Of a stretch of 64,000 bases of DNA, positions 38,700 through 49,019 are shown piece by piece. The stretch is taken from NCBI GenBank assembly GCA_009760855.2, contig WPIO01000008.1, forward strand, positions 7,434,501-7,498,500. Reading direction: 5' to 3'. Below the pieces are notes generated by a model, which saw only the letters and a list, made by a program, of their open reading frames with translations, ran no database searches and was not told where the DNA came from. The first letter of the stretch is position 1; each line of letters opens with the position of its first letter. Source of the DNA: Cristatella mucedo. Lineage: Eukaryota; Bryozoa; Phylactolaemata; Cristatellidae. Position numbers and translations under genes: made by a program.

Positions 38700-41600
38700 T
38701 ATACATACTGCACACACACACACACACAATGCTGGCCTAAAAAATCCATGCATCCTGGGGATCCAGATATAACCTCAAATATTTCAGCAGTTTATGGACT
38801 GCTGGCCAAACAAAATTCACTAGAGCCCAGGATTCAGTAGAGCTACCAATATTTGTATTCAATTGTGCATGCTACCAACTTGGTTTGCCTACTAGGTGCA
38901 CAAGCATTCAAAATGTCCACGTTTTGCAGGATTCCTCGAAGAGTACTTCATTCATGTGATTGTTGCTCAAGAAAAGTAGATTTCAAGGCTCAAATACTCC
39001 ATTTTGGAATCGTTACCTTCAAACAAAATTCAGCAGCCTCTTTTGCATGGCGACAGAAAAGCCTTTAGGGCTATTACCACCGCTTGCAGAGGCAATAAAG
39101 GATCGCCCACTGCAGGAATCGAGCCCACGACCTCGGGACCGAGGTCGTGAAAGCAACAGCCTTACCTAGTGTGCCATCACAGCAGCAAGATGACGATCCT
39201 ATGCAAACTGCCTGAAAGCTGTACCCTAATTTTGGACGAATCCCTATTTCGTGCTGGTGTAGTGGCTCAGCCAGGTGCCTGATGTGAACCCTATAAAACT
39301 ACTATGGAGCAATATCGGCAGAGTCTGTAGCAAAGGCCTAGTATTTGGCCTACATCTTTAGCCATGTTTTTTCAGTAAAACTCAGGCTCTTTGAAATGTG
39401 CTAAGTCGAGAAGGACGAACAGAAGCCGGTAGCCTCTATTCATCTCCAGATAATGGAAGTCATACAGAATCGAGCTAGGACATTGGCACAATCAATGCAT
39501 TCCCACTAACAGCATATCAGTTTGTTTTTGGGTAGTCAATAAATATTTTCACATGCTTTGCATAACTATTCTGTCTGGCATCGTAGAGCACTCTCTTTAT
39601 TACCTGAAAAAATGTATAGCAACCACATCGGCAGTTATACCAGGATTATTTTCGAATGAGTACTTTAATGTGAGGAAGAACTTGCGATGCTTTGTGGATA
39701 TCTGCAAGCTAAAACAGACTGCGAGCAAAAATTGCTGACTTATGTGAGTTCACATTTCTTGATTAGCCGGCGTTATTGTTCGTGAAGGGTGTGCTCCTTC
39801 GAATAAACGTCAATCTTACCACCGGCAGAGTGGTGCCTGCACGTGGCATGCGAATAGGACCCAGTTACATTACATACAATCACCACTTTGGACAGCCATG
39901 TTAGCTTAACCACGTGCCACCATGCCAGAATTATAACCATACAATGATTTGGATCTCAAGGCCACTTACTATGCGCTGACGGCCTTGACTCACGGAAGAT
40001 TCGTTTTAGTAACATATTCAACAGCTCATCCAGTAAAATACCCCCGAAGAAGCAGACCTAGGCATGGAAAAGGAAACAGTCACGACCGGCTTTAGCAATT
40101 AGGTGAACAACGTGCAACATATATCTGCGAGCACACAAACACACGGAGTCGGCTACAGAGAAAATCGAAAACCGCAAAGCTTAAGCCTATCAGTCTAAGC
40201 ACAGGGTCTGCTAAAGCCTCGAATTGCAAGAGAGCTCTCCAAAGGTAAACTAAAAAATGGATGAGAGGCACGAACGGCAGCACTTTTTTTTGCAGTACTC
40301 CCACTGAAGCACTGCACGCTAGCCTGAACCGAAGCACTACAGCACACGCTAGCCTGCAGTCAACTAGGCAAGAGGAGTGGGAGATGGCACAGGTGGACAT
40401 TACGTTTAGCTCTGGAAGCAGCTGGATGCTGCCTCCTAGCCATGAATAACGAGGCAGTCAAAGACGACTAGTGGCAGCAGCTGCTCTCACATCCGAGGCC
40501 ACTTGAGTGAGTGAGGCAGGTGGCAGCAGCAGCCTACACCATGCCGGGCTTCGAGAAGCATGCATGGTCCAGCAGCCGACAGAGCAAAAGGGCTGCTTTT
40601 TCATTGGAGCCACGGTACAGTCGAGGCTACTGCCCGTAGACGATCGGCAGCTTGGCAACCAACGAGACTTTCCGCTCAGCATTCTGGACGACGGCACTCA
40701 CCGTGTGCAGATCCCTCCGAAAGAGAATTAATGCAATGAATGCGACAACGATGAATATTGGTAAAAGACTGAACCATGCCAGAATGTATCCCACGAAATC
40801 GCCTGAAGAAAAAAGGCAGTGGCACGGAAAATGCACGTGGTCTCTTGAAAGCGGCACGGGAGACCGATAACAGAAAAAACGATTGCCGAAGCAGATAAGC
40901 ACGACAGCCCTTCGTTCATCGGGACTATGAACAATCTGATGCAGCTAACAACCGACAGTACGCACATTCACTAGTAACGAAGTTACTCAAGCACGAGATC
41001 TGACTATGATGCTTGAAAAGAGTTACTACCACTATGACACGGTGTAAAGTGGCGTACAGCAATGGGCAGTGGCTACTAGGCTACCAACATTAGTGCACAC
41101 CTCACTCACATTAGTGCACTCCTCAGTGATGGGTTCAGCGCCATCACTACAGGCTGCCAGGAAGCAAAGCCTAATGCAGCAGCTAGGATGTGACGTATGG
41201 CAGCAATGCACTAGTGAGCGGGAGGGAGTGGCCTACGAATTGTGGACAGAGGACGCATTCTGACAGCAATGTTCAAGTCAGGACACCGGGAAACGCTCCA
41301 TCGCTACCTACTTGGCTGGAGTCGCTCGGTGCGGCTGGCAGCTCACCACAGTTACGTGCCTCGGCATGCTTCACTCATTCCACCGCACAAACGGCCACAC
41401 TGGTCGTCCTATTGCATTGACAGCCGCAGTCCAGACGGCAGTGATTTCCTTGGTCCGAACAAAGTCTCGGAGAGAGAACAGGTCACCTGCATTTCTGCAG
41501 ACGGAAATAGCTCTCTGTATACTAGGATCTCCTCCATTGCGCAGCATCTATCACGTCGTCCAGCCTGAGGTGGCACGGGCGCCCCAGCCCCTGCTTTTCC

Positions 41601-42117
41601 AAGACAAGTCGGTGCGCACATCTTCAGGTCGTATCTCGTCGTCTCTATATCAGAGCGTGAATCGGAGGGCCGTTGGGCTGCTGGGGTTTCGCTAGGAATT
41701 GAATCACTGGCCCCCACGAACGCCCGGCTGCCGCCCTATATCCTGCTGCACGTGCCATCCTGGCTCAGACGATCGCCCGCGGCGATACATACGCACGGAG
41801 GATGGTGTAGAAGTGAGTGCAGTACGAATGTAAATCAAAGCCAGCTTCTAGCTGCTGTAGCAAGCAAAAGTGGTAAGAGGTCTCAAGATGCAGCCGACGG
41901 CAGGTTTACGGGATGGGCGCCGGCACTCGAGACGTAGCCTCCAATCGATACTAAGCCGTAGCCATTAAAAAAAACGCTAGGCACATACGCGGTCCCGTAG
42001 CTGTGAATGATTAGCGCACAGCCAGCTTAGTTTGGACTCGCGCTCCCTACCTTCAGGATAATACACGTGCGTTAGCGATAGGCTCTTCCAGTGGACAACT
42101 CCGGCCGGGTCTGCCAT
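36148..42117 (-). CDS. DOLPP1: Dolichyldiphosphatase 1 (whole gene, 7 exons)
   Basis: Exons on the minus strand: 42117-42051, 40802-40702, 40057-39970, 37961-37871, 37151-36930, 36634-36545, 36184-36148. All junctions are GT-AG and phase-consistent, giving 231 residues, close to the usual size of the animal enzyme. It hydrolyses dolichyl diphosphate to dolichyl phosphate on the luminal side of the ER, recycling the lipid carrier of N-glycosylation. The PAP2-superfamily motifs are complete: K74RIFRESRP82 (KX6RP), PSSHSQ (95-100) and SRVYLSYH (146-153). Several hydrophobic segments (about 31-50, 103-115, 131-145, 162-182) fit a multispanning membrane protein. It ends in a short basic tail. A single-copy housekeeping gene with no visible defect. 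Confidence 0.95.
36259..36480. repeat. 16-base GC-rich minisatellite, about 14 copies, in DOLPP1 intron 6
   Basis: Perfect or near-perfect tandem units of GGCACAGGCGGCGGAC. Because 16 is not a multiple of 3, three units make a 48-base (16-residue) period in every frame, and all six frames stay open; the resulting repetitive peptides are artefacts. It fills 222 of the 360 bases of the last intron of DOLPP1. The homogeneity suggests recent expansion. Confidence 0.97.
36545..36634 (-). CDS. DOLPP1: DOLPP1 exon 6
   Basis: Acceptor GCCTTTGCAG|G and donor GCTCG|GTAAGT on minus, 90 bases, phase 2 at both ends. Encodes [20 protein letters not shown] followed by EYTSCRTEA, the highly conserved C-terminal block of dolichyldiphosphatases. 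Without splicing the frame would stop one codon later inside the donor. Confidence 0.95.
36776..36917 (-). repeat. SINE family B in DOLPP1 intron 5
   Basis: LINE-shared tail in reverse complement at the left (GTATAGCGCCCTAAGATAAC), B-box region GGGGCTCGAGCCCACGACC, and head complement ATTTAACTATGGGGCCAGAC at the right. Same strand as DOLPP1. Its head begins only about 12 bases downstream of the exon 5 donor. Confidence 0.8.
36930..37151 (-). CDS. DOLPP1: DOLPP1 exon 5 (third catalytic motif)
   Basis: Acceptor TTTTTTCAG|G and donor AGCTG|GTAAGT on minus, 222 bases, phase 2 in and out. Contains the hydrophobic segment [15 protein letters not shown], then SRVYLSYH with the catalytic His, then a second membrane segment ([16 protein letters not shown]) and LTPLFP. 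The matching block in animal DOLPP1 has the same SRVYL.YH and LTPLFP signatures. Confidence 0.96.
37300..37400 (+). repeat. Possible tRNA-like SINE fragment in DOLPP1 intron 4
   Basis: CAAGGGCTATCGTGGTCGAA and CCTCGCTTCGAGTCCCGCAC are spaced like A and B boxes. There is no clear tail. Could be a diverged SINE head; weak. Confidence 0.3.
37871..37961 (-). CDS. DOLPP1: DOLPP1 exon 4 (second catalytic motif)
   Basis: Acceptor CTACTTTCAG|G and donor GTGAG|GTAAGC on minus, 91 bases, phase 1 in and 2 out. Encodes [20 protein letters not shown]. The PSSHSQ sequence is the dolichyldiphosphatase form of the PSGH motif; the His is a catalytic residue in the PAP2 superfamily. Confidence 0.96.
38610..38730. 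repeat. Three (CA)n blocks joined by AAATATACATACTGC
   Basis: (CA)n runs at about 38610-38642, 38656-38697 and 38711-38728 are separated by two copies of AAATATACATACTGC. The pattern shows duplication of a block of CA run plus spacer. In DOLPP1 intron 3. Confidence 0.95.
39030..39182 (-). repeat. SINE family A, copy 4, in DOLPP1 intron 3
   Basis: Body GGCGACAGAAAAGCCTTTAG, CACCGCTTGCAGAGGCAATA, B-box complement GGAATCGAGCCCACGACCTC, head AACAGCCTTACCTAGTGTGC. Same strand as DOLPP1. Confidence 0.85.
39970..40057 (-). CDS. DOLPP1: DOLPP1 exon 3 (first catalytic motif)
   Basis: Acceptor CATGCCTAG|G and donor GCATA|GTAAGT on minus, 88 bases, phase 0 in and 1 out. Encodes [19 protein letters not shown] and IFRESRP: the KX6RP phosphate-binding motif. 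The segment just before it is more diverged from the usual NEG.NW sequence (here DELLNM). Confidence 0.92.
40702..40802 (-). CDS. DOLPP1: DOLPP1 exon 2 (first membrane segment)
   Basis: Acceptor TTTCTTCAG|G and donor CACACG|GTGAGT on minus, 101 bases, phase 1 in and 0 out. Encodes [20 protein letters not shown] and a following hydrophobic run to FRRDLHT. The animal protein has the matching blocks GHLLAYLSLSP and FKRELHT. Confidence 0.95.
42051..42117 (-). CDS. DOLPP1: DOLPP1 exon 1 (start codon)
   Basis: ATG in an ACAATGGCA context on minus, then [20 protein letters not shown] and EG, 67 bases, ending in phase 1 at CCTGAAG|GTAGGG. The LTHV.YP block is characteristic of the N-terminus of this enzyme, which makes the start secure. 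Confidence 0.93.
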
Positions 42118-42450
42118 TGTTGGCAGGCAGTCAAGGACGCTTAAAAGTGACTGCCGGGGCTTTGAATATCAGCAGCACTCTCGACCTCGTCCACACTGGC
42201 AGCGCGGTCTCAGGAAGTGAAGCGCGTAAAATAGGCACCGGCTAACTGCAAAGACCTCGCCAACTGCGAGTTAAGCACCCCAAACTCGACCGCGGCGTCG
42301 GCACCCCGTCCCCTGGCTGATGACGCGTATCCGGCGGCGCTCTGCAGCGCGGCCGTGCAGTAGCGCGAGGTAGCGCGTTCTCTCTCTCTTGGGACTCACG
42401 CGTCCTGGATGCGGTTTGTAGTCGTATTTGCTGGATTTTCCTTTAAAGCG
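42118..42450 (-). promoter_or_regulatory. CpG-rich upstream region of DOLPP1
   Basis: About 300 bases of moderately GC/CpG-rich DNA lie directly upstream of the DOLPP1 start, with no TATA box at a suitable distance. This fits a TATA-less housekeeping promoter. Inference from composition and position. Confidence 0.4.
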
Positions 42451-42754
42451 GTTGGAACCGATAAGTGTCTTGCGTGCACCGAGTGCGCGGTCACTGAGTG
42501 CTCGGTAGCTCGGCGCAAACGGTAGTTGATAGTTAACAGTTAATGGTTAATAGTTACTCTCGCGGGTCAGCAATGGCAGCAGTAAAAAAAAGCAATTGCA
42601 TCGATCCTTTGCCGTGCTGCTTTGAACCCCGCCGCCAAAACTTGTCGCTATGTAATTCCGTTGAGATTATGATGTCGGCTAGCCGTGCTTTCGGGTTGGA
42701 CAGTCGCGTAGGATTCAACCAATGTTAACTATAAACGAGATTGAAACGGAAAGA

Positions 42755-42902
42755 GCAGCTGATTTAGCGGTCTTTTTTTTATAAACGGTGGCAGAAAAGC
42801 CGTAGTGGCTTCACTTCGCTTGCTGCTCGCGCATTTCCTCCTGCCGGACTCGAACCGACGACACGGGCGCGATTTGAGTGGCGAGCATCTTATCGCTGAA
42901 AC
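42755..42902 (-). repeat. SINE family A, copy 5
   Basis: Body GGTGGCAGAAAAGCCGTAGT, B-box complement CGGACTCGAACCGACGACAC, head GTGGCGAGCATCTTATCGCT. More diverged than other copies. Minus-oriented. Confidence 0.75.
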
Positions 42903-43139
42903 TAAAACTAAAGATCTCTGATGACGAAAGGGATCCGAAGTCTTTGGCAGCAAAGACTCTAAATTAAAGTGGAAACGAATCGAGTCTCCGATACAGCGTC
43001 TTTTAATACATTCATGGAACTTCCGTGCATTTATGCAGTTATTAGCTACATTTAGTTTAAATTAAAAACTTACCTTATAGGACTAGCTGCACGCATGCAG
43101 TTACAAGCAGGGTGCGATGAAACGGCGGCTGCGTGCTAC

Positions 43140-45520
43140 ATCGGCCGAATTATTACTGGCATTCAGCATTCGCTGCCCCTAACGTATAATATGAATATAA
43201 TACAATATAATATAATATGCATCCGCGCAGAGTTCGACAGCTTGTAACAGCCGTCGGCAGCTCAGCTGGACCGTACGTTGCCGCGCAGCCGCCGCCGCCG
43301 CCCCGGGCCGAGGCGGCGGGAGGGGGCGGTGGCACTGTGCCGGCTCCGCGCCGGGTAGTCACTCCAGCGTCTACGCGCCGGAGAGACTGGGGATGAAGAG
43401 GAAGCGCTGGGAGAATTCGCAAGGCTGAAGCCGTTCGTCAGTCGCGTCAGTAATGACGTGCCGGAGAGACTTCCGCTGCCGAGTTCCGCACAACCAAGTT
43501 GCTGTGTATTCCACGCTGTGAGGTTCGCATTGGAAAAATACGGTATAAACCATAGATTGTGAAATATCTGGTTCCTAATGAGACTAACTATGGAAGTGCT
43601 AATATTCTCCAGGATGGTCATAATCTGGCTAATTTATTAGGCCAATCTTTCACTGCCTCTTTAAATTAAGGCCACCGTCGGCTGGGTTAATAAAGCAATC
43701 CAAAAATGACGGTCTACGGTGGGTGTCAACTTTCGGCGTCGCGCCAACTAGTTAGGCTTCAATGGATACCTACGCACTGAAGATCTTTAGACGCCTTCTT
43801 TGAAGCTGCTGTCACAGCTGTCGTATTTTTAATTGGCGTCACTACCATCAAAGCCCCCAGCTGGGCTTCAATGTAACGCCAAAATCGTCGGTTACCTTGA
43901 CTTTAGGTCACCAGCTGCTGCACTTCACTTAGCTAAAGAGAGGCGAAAACCTCACACTTCAGCACCATATCGGACTATACGACTGTGAAACGATATCAAG
44001 CTAGAATTTGATTCGTTCACACAAAACAAGGAGGAGCAAATCTCACTGTTGCAGGAGCTTGCTTACGAAAAAACTTAGCATTTTCGTAAGCAAATATTTT
44101 TGAAAATGAAAGTGTCCATGGTCCAACGTTCAAAAGCAAATATACACCGGAGTAAAAATCACGCCATTTCGCGCGAAAAGTTATTTCAATAGCACACTTG
44201 TAGAGTTAGCCGAGTAGAAAGCAGTTATTGGTTAAAGGCAGTTCGCCAGCTACTTGAAAATGCGAAGAAGAATGGCCCGAAGCGTAGAAATCCCGAGATT
44301 CAGAAAGTTTTTACATCATAAATAATAACAATGATAATGCAAAACATTTATGCAGCACGTCAAAAGAGCCAGCTCACTTTTTGGGCGATGAGACCACAAC
44401 TCGTTATGAGACAGCGTCCTTCCTCCTAGAAAAGCTGAGAAATAAATTGCACGACGAGGCCAGCACTAGAATCGCCAAGAGCAGTATGGAGCAATGAGTC
44501 GGATTTTATTAGTGCGCTCTCATAAGCCCAGCAGATATTCAATGCAGACTGCATGTACTGCCTGTGCTACTTGTGGCGAATCTCGCTCTTGCTATTCATC
44601 GGAGCTTGTCATCCATCTATGCCCCGGTTTCAGAATGAAATAGTATATCCATTGATGTACCTCTCTAAATATTACCTAGCTTTTAATGTAAAACAATTTC
44701 TATAGATCCAAGATTATTATTAGTTCATAAACTCTACAATCGCTCCTTCAGGCTAAATAGGAATATCTTCCCTCAGTTAATCAAAATTAACAGTGAAGGT
44801 CCGCAACCTGCTCAGTGCATTGCATCATACTCCTCAACACTGCGATTTCCCGAAAATAAAATTCGCTAAAGGCTGACCTATCGTGTTTAAGTCAATCATT
44901 ATCGGTTGTAGGTGAATACAGCCGACAGTCATTGAGCAATGCCCGTCTGTTTCATCGAAAATCAGCTATGACCAGGTAGACTTAAATACGACGCATGCTT
45001 TAAAATCCAGCGGCCGGTTCCTAACTTCGAAAACACTTTCAAGAAGAGAGAGAAATTTATATTTCAAAATTTCCCACGTGATCAAGCCAATGAATTTTGT
45101 GCTGCTGGAGCACGAACTAAAAATAAGAGTTAGAGTGAGTAAGGGTGAGTCGGAGAAAGCAAATTTCGAGGCCAGTAGGGCGAGTCGGATGAAGCCTACT
45201 GAAAATGCGAATGTTCTATAGATCCTTTGGTAGATGACTTCCAAAAAATTTTAAGATCCTTTGACAGGTAAACTTAATAATAAGGTACTCAGGGCTAGCC
45301 ACCAGAAACGCCAATGTTAGGGACGTTTTAGTTACGACTGCGATTAAACCAACTATATGATATCGCGACACTCAACAAATAAATACCCCAAACCGACGTC
45401 GAATTCGGCGCCCCGTCTTGAATTATGGTATAAACAAGCTCACGTAGAACGCTCTGCAGCTTTACGTGTTTGATTATAGCAAATTGAGTTACTCGCACGG
45501 GTATTTTTGACCTTTATTTA
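43140..45520. other. Intergenic, no supported gene
   Basis: A GC-rich block at 43200-43420 contains open frames on both strands, including a plus frame of about 65 codons at 43365-43555 lacking an ATG and a minus frame to 43621. None has a recognisable domain or good splice context. A minus frame at 44966-45244 (92 codons) is also unrecognised. The rest is AT-rich and featureless. Confidence 0.45.
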
Positions 45521-45524
45521 ATGT

Positions 45525-46170
45525 AATGTAATGTATCTCCGTCTGTAACTCCACCAAGCCATAAAGACTGTCAGTGGGTTACGCAGGAGAATTTCGTATA
45601 GCGCACTCACAGCATAAACGACTTTCGGTACGCATTTGGTAGCCAACAGACTTCATGTTACAAAACAAAGAGAAAGTGGGAACCATGGCATAGTCAGGAG
45701 AGCAGTTGAGGTGGTGAGTAGTATGGAAGTAGCAGCTCAGGGCCGCTGGAAAGATGCGCCATAGTCGGGAGCAGGAAAGTAGTTGTCGTTGCGTAAGAAC
45801 CGTGGAAGTGAGTTCTACAGTCTAGGATCTACAGAGCTACAGATTCTGTCGCCAACGGTCTTTAAGTTGAGGAATGGAACAGCTAATTTATTTTCCACAT
45901 AGGACCTGAGGGTACAAGGAGGCTGAAACGGGTGTAGCAGTTCAGCCATCTACGAAGGAGCCAAGCCGTGGCGGGCCTTGTGGGTTAGTGTAAGAACTCT
46001 GCTCTGTATCCGTTGATCAACCGGCAGCCATCCAAGCTCTTTTAGCAAAGGAAAAACGTGGTCAAACCTCTGGGACCTAAAAACTAGTCTTGCAGCCATA
46101 TTCATAGCCAGCTGCAGTGGCCTAGTTGCTTTTTAGATCGTTCCTATATTCTCCTGTAAGCCTGATGGAG
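45525..46170 (-). mobile_element. LINE 3' region, second subfamily, minus-oriented
   Basis: Read on minus, damaged ORF2 C-terminal sequence is visible: RSQRFDHVFPLLKELGWLPV, VLTLTHKARHGLAPS, MAELLHPFQPPCTLRS, NKLAVPQLKDR. This is the GWLPV..RI..KVL.LT.KA..GLAPSYL block of CR1-like LINEs. Sequence differs from the main family here, so a distinct lineage. Several stops; inactive. Confidence 0.75.
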
Positions 46171-46487
46171 TCAGACTCTAAATATATTTCTGAAGCTGCG
46201 CCGTTCAGTGGGCCTCTTATGTTTTTAAAAACCATACTGGTCTCTCTGAAATAAAAAAGCGATGGTCTTTTTTAAACCAGAATTTTAACTCGGGCGCTGA
46301 AGGCACAGTAGAATGCGTGAGATCTCGCTTTGTAACAAATAACCTATTCCTCGGAGAGAGAAGCTGAACCCTCTTGGCGTCCCGCGCCACAGGCCGCCCG
46401 GCTAATAAGATATTTTTTCCCTCCCTCATTTGGATACTCGGCGCAAGCACGCTGGCCCATTTAAACCAATCTTGTAATATAGAGAAT

Positions 46488-46690
<203 letters not shown>

Positions 46691-47017
46691 ACTGGTGCTG
46701 TCGAACTAGTTGCCAGCGCCCTGCTTGCAGACGTAGCTTAGGCTGCGACGACGGGAGCTGTGAGCAGCGCGAGAGTCAAAGCAAAGACCTGTCCAGCTTG
46801 GATCCGTCACGCGCGTGCTCCACTTTTGAAGATTTTCTTTCTCAGCAAATGGCAGTGCAGAAAGATAATAAGCGAACGAGCCAATTAACACCATCAATTC
46901 GTTCCCGCTGTCAGCTACTCCTGACGTCATTCTGTGCTATTGACGTCAAAGTCAATTTAGGGTTAAGTTCGTTGCCGTTGTCAACGACCTGCTGACGTCA
47001 CAGGGCGGTGCTACTCA

Positions 47018-47168
47018 TGTAACAGCCTCATTTTTATAGCGGCAGAAGAGCCTTCCCTGCTATCGCCACTGATTTGCAATGGGGCAAAAAGGCAGCGCTC
47101 ACTGCAGCACTGGAACCCAGGACCTCGGCTGTGAAGAGCGAGCACTTTTTCCCTGGGCTAACACTCAG
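47018..47168 (-). repeat. SINE family A, copy 6
   Basis: Body AGCGGCAGAAGAGCCTTCCC, then CACTGGAACCCAGGACCTCG (B-box complement, changed) and GAGCGAGCACTTTTTCCCTG. Minus-oriented. Confidence 0.78.
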
Positions 47169-48231
47169 AGACGATACCTTCAAATGAGATTTGTGTACAG
47201 ATTCTACCTCGAGATTTGCTTGGCAGGTCTCTCACATTGTGTCGTCTTAGCGTAGGGACCAGGAACTTTCACTTTAAAACCCAATTCGTGGGCTCGAGTC
47301 CTGCAGAAGGCAGCTCTACATTGTTCTCTGCAAGCGGTATGATTCCCACAATGGCTATTTTTCCGCTACTTATAATCATCTACTCTTTAGTTTTCTTAAA
47401 CTTTAAATATTCGGAGAAACTCTAAAACTTTGATCCTATCGTTGCAGGACGGCAGCCTTCTCCGGCAGCCAGCACTGCACTGAACGCGGATGCCGAAGGC
47501 CGACGAACTGGCAGCCTTTCCATGTAGCCTCATCTAAACAAGTTGCAATATGGCTTCGCGCGTAGCCCGAAGCCATATTTCCCAAAAACGGCCTCTAAAA
47601 CGGCTCTCCGGGTTTACTTTAGTAGCTGCTACTTGCAAGCCTGGTAGACTCTTGAAAGGAGCTTCCAGGCGTCCAAGGTCGGCGGGGAAGGGTTGGTGAT
47701 GGCTAAAGGGTTGTTTCGAGGGTTTTATCCGCTCATCGGGGGGGGGGGGGCTTGAACCGCTGTGCGTTCAGCCCCAGCTCCGACCCTTCAGCCTGACTCG
47801 TTGAGGCTTTGGCCCCTGGTGCCATCTTTCGACCCGAGCCTATCTTATGACGCATTCTGCTCACAGCCAGCACATCGTTCGCTGCAGAATGAGAAATTGG
47901 CTGGCTCAGCGTGGCGGCTTGTAGTAGCTGCCTCCATCATGATTGTTTTCAAGCTGTCCTTCCGCCTTCACGCCTCCGTTAGAGCACAATAAACCAAAGC
48001 AAACGAGTAAGCAAAGCGCTAGGCCTCGCACAGTGAGTGAAGCAACAAATGCACAATAGCCTGCGGTCCGGCGATCCCGCGGTGCCCAGACGCTCAACGG
48101 CGGCCGCGAGAGGTTGCGATGGTAGCGCTTGGCATGTCGAATCCACCGCCGCCGCCGCCGACGACGACGACGGCTAGCGTTCAGCTTCCGGAAGCCGGAC
48201 AGAAGCTGGCGGCGGTCTTTCGCCGGCTCAC

Positions 48232-48391
48232 CTGCCTTAGGCCAAGCTGCGCACACCAACGGAGCAGCGCTCTTCCTTGTGATGCCGGGGATGTGGAGGA
48301 TGCTGGTGATCGCCGCCTGTAAGCCGTCGCCGTCGCAGGTCTTCCAAACATGGACCGCTGCTACTGTCGAAGCCATTTTCAAAGGTGACAT
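48232..48391 (-). CDS. Candidate first exon of an unknown minus-strand gene
   Basis: Starts at ATG 48391 or, better, the inner ATG at 48376 (AAAATGGCT, good initiation context). The frame stays open through MASTVAAVHVWKTCDGDG, later ITSILHIPGITRKSAAPL, to a near-consensus donor AAGGCAG|GTGAGC at 48231. No following exon was found on the minus strand, no family is recognised, and the area is GC-rich, so chance is a real possibility. Confidence 0.28.
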
Positions 48392-48427
48392 TCTAAGGCT
48401 GCAACTGAATTAAGTTATGCAGAGCGG

Positions 48428-48502
48428 ACCGTCAACGTAACGTGCCCAGAAAGATGTTTAGTTCTCCGAGGGCGCTATAAAAAGGAATTATTATTCAATT
48501 AA
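48428..48502 (+). repeat. LINE tail remnant
   Basis: ACGTGCCCAGAAAGATGTTT, AGTTCTCCGAGGGCGCTAT and an ATTATT end match the shared LINE/SINE 3' tail. Confidence 0.6.
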
Positions 48503-48604
48503 CAGCTGTCTACCTCAAGCCTCATAAGAATGTCCAAAAGTTCCGCCACGCTAAGTGGCGATTTGTCGGATGACGCTTGCCCTGCCTCTAACTTATGTTA
48601 TATG

Positions 48605-48613
48605 TGTATACAC

Positions 48614-48690
<77 letters not shown>
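48605..48690. repeat. (CA)n microsatellite followed by (TA)n
   Basis: About 38 CA dinucleotides ending in CATATATATATA, directly abutting SINE copy 7. Confidence 0.97.
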
Positions 48691-48694
<4 letters not shown>

Positions 48695-48695
<1 letters not shown>

Positions 48696-48846
48696 TAGCT
48701 GATTTTGAAGTCTCATTTGTATAGCGGCAGAAGAGCCTTAACTAGTATAAACACCGCTTGCAGTTGGCAATAAAAGATCGCCAAATACAGGATTCGAACC
48801 CACAACATCGGTCATGATGGGAATCTTACCTCTTGGGCTCACTCGA
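48695..48846 (-). repeat. SINE family A, copy 7
   Basis: Body AGCGGCAGAAGAGCCTTAAC, CACCGCTTGCAGTTGGCAAT, B-box complement GGATTCGAACCCACAACATC, head ATCTTACCTCTTGGGCTCAC. Minus-oriented. Confidence 0.85.
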
Positions 48847-48869
48847 AGAGTGTGCCATCAATTACTATA

Positions 48870-49000
48870 ATGTTGTAATGTATATCTGTCTGCAACTCCA
48901 CAAAGCCACAAAGACTAAGCCTCAGCGCAAGAGAGTTTTCTCGCAGCAAGCTGTAAAGTGCTTGAATTCTCTCAGGGTGCTATACAAAATACTTGATTAT
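48870..49000 (+). repeat. LINE/SINE-type 3' end, other family
   Basis: GTAATGTATATCTGTCTGCA, then AACTCCACAAAGCCACAAAG and the tail TGAATTCTCTCAGGGTGCTA. The first part recurs at 45530-45580 (ATGTATCTCCGTCTGTAACT), so it is an interspersed repeat. Confidence 0.6.
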
Positions 49001-49019
49001 TATCAGTGTCATCATTATG

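Noticed and set aside
43365-43560. Plus-strand open frame of about 65 codons without ATG (EEEALGEFARLKPF ... VRFALEKYGI)
   Set aside because: Composition is plausible for coding, but there is no start, no matching neighbour exon and no domain. Left as unassigned.
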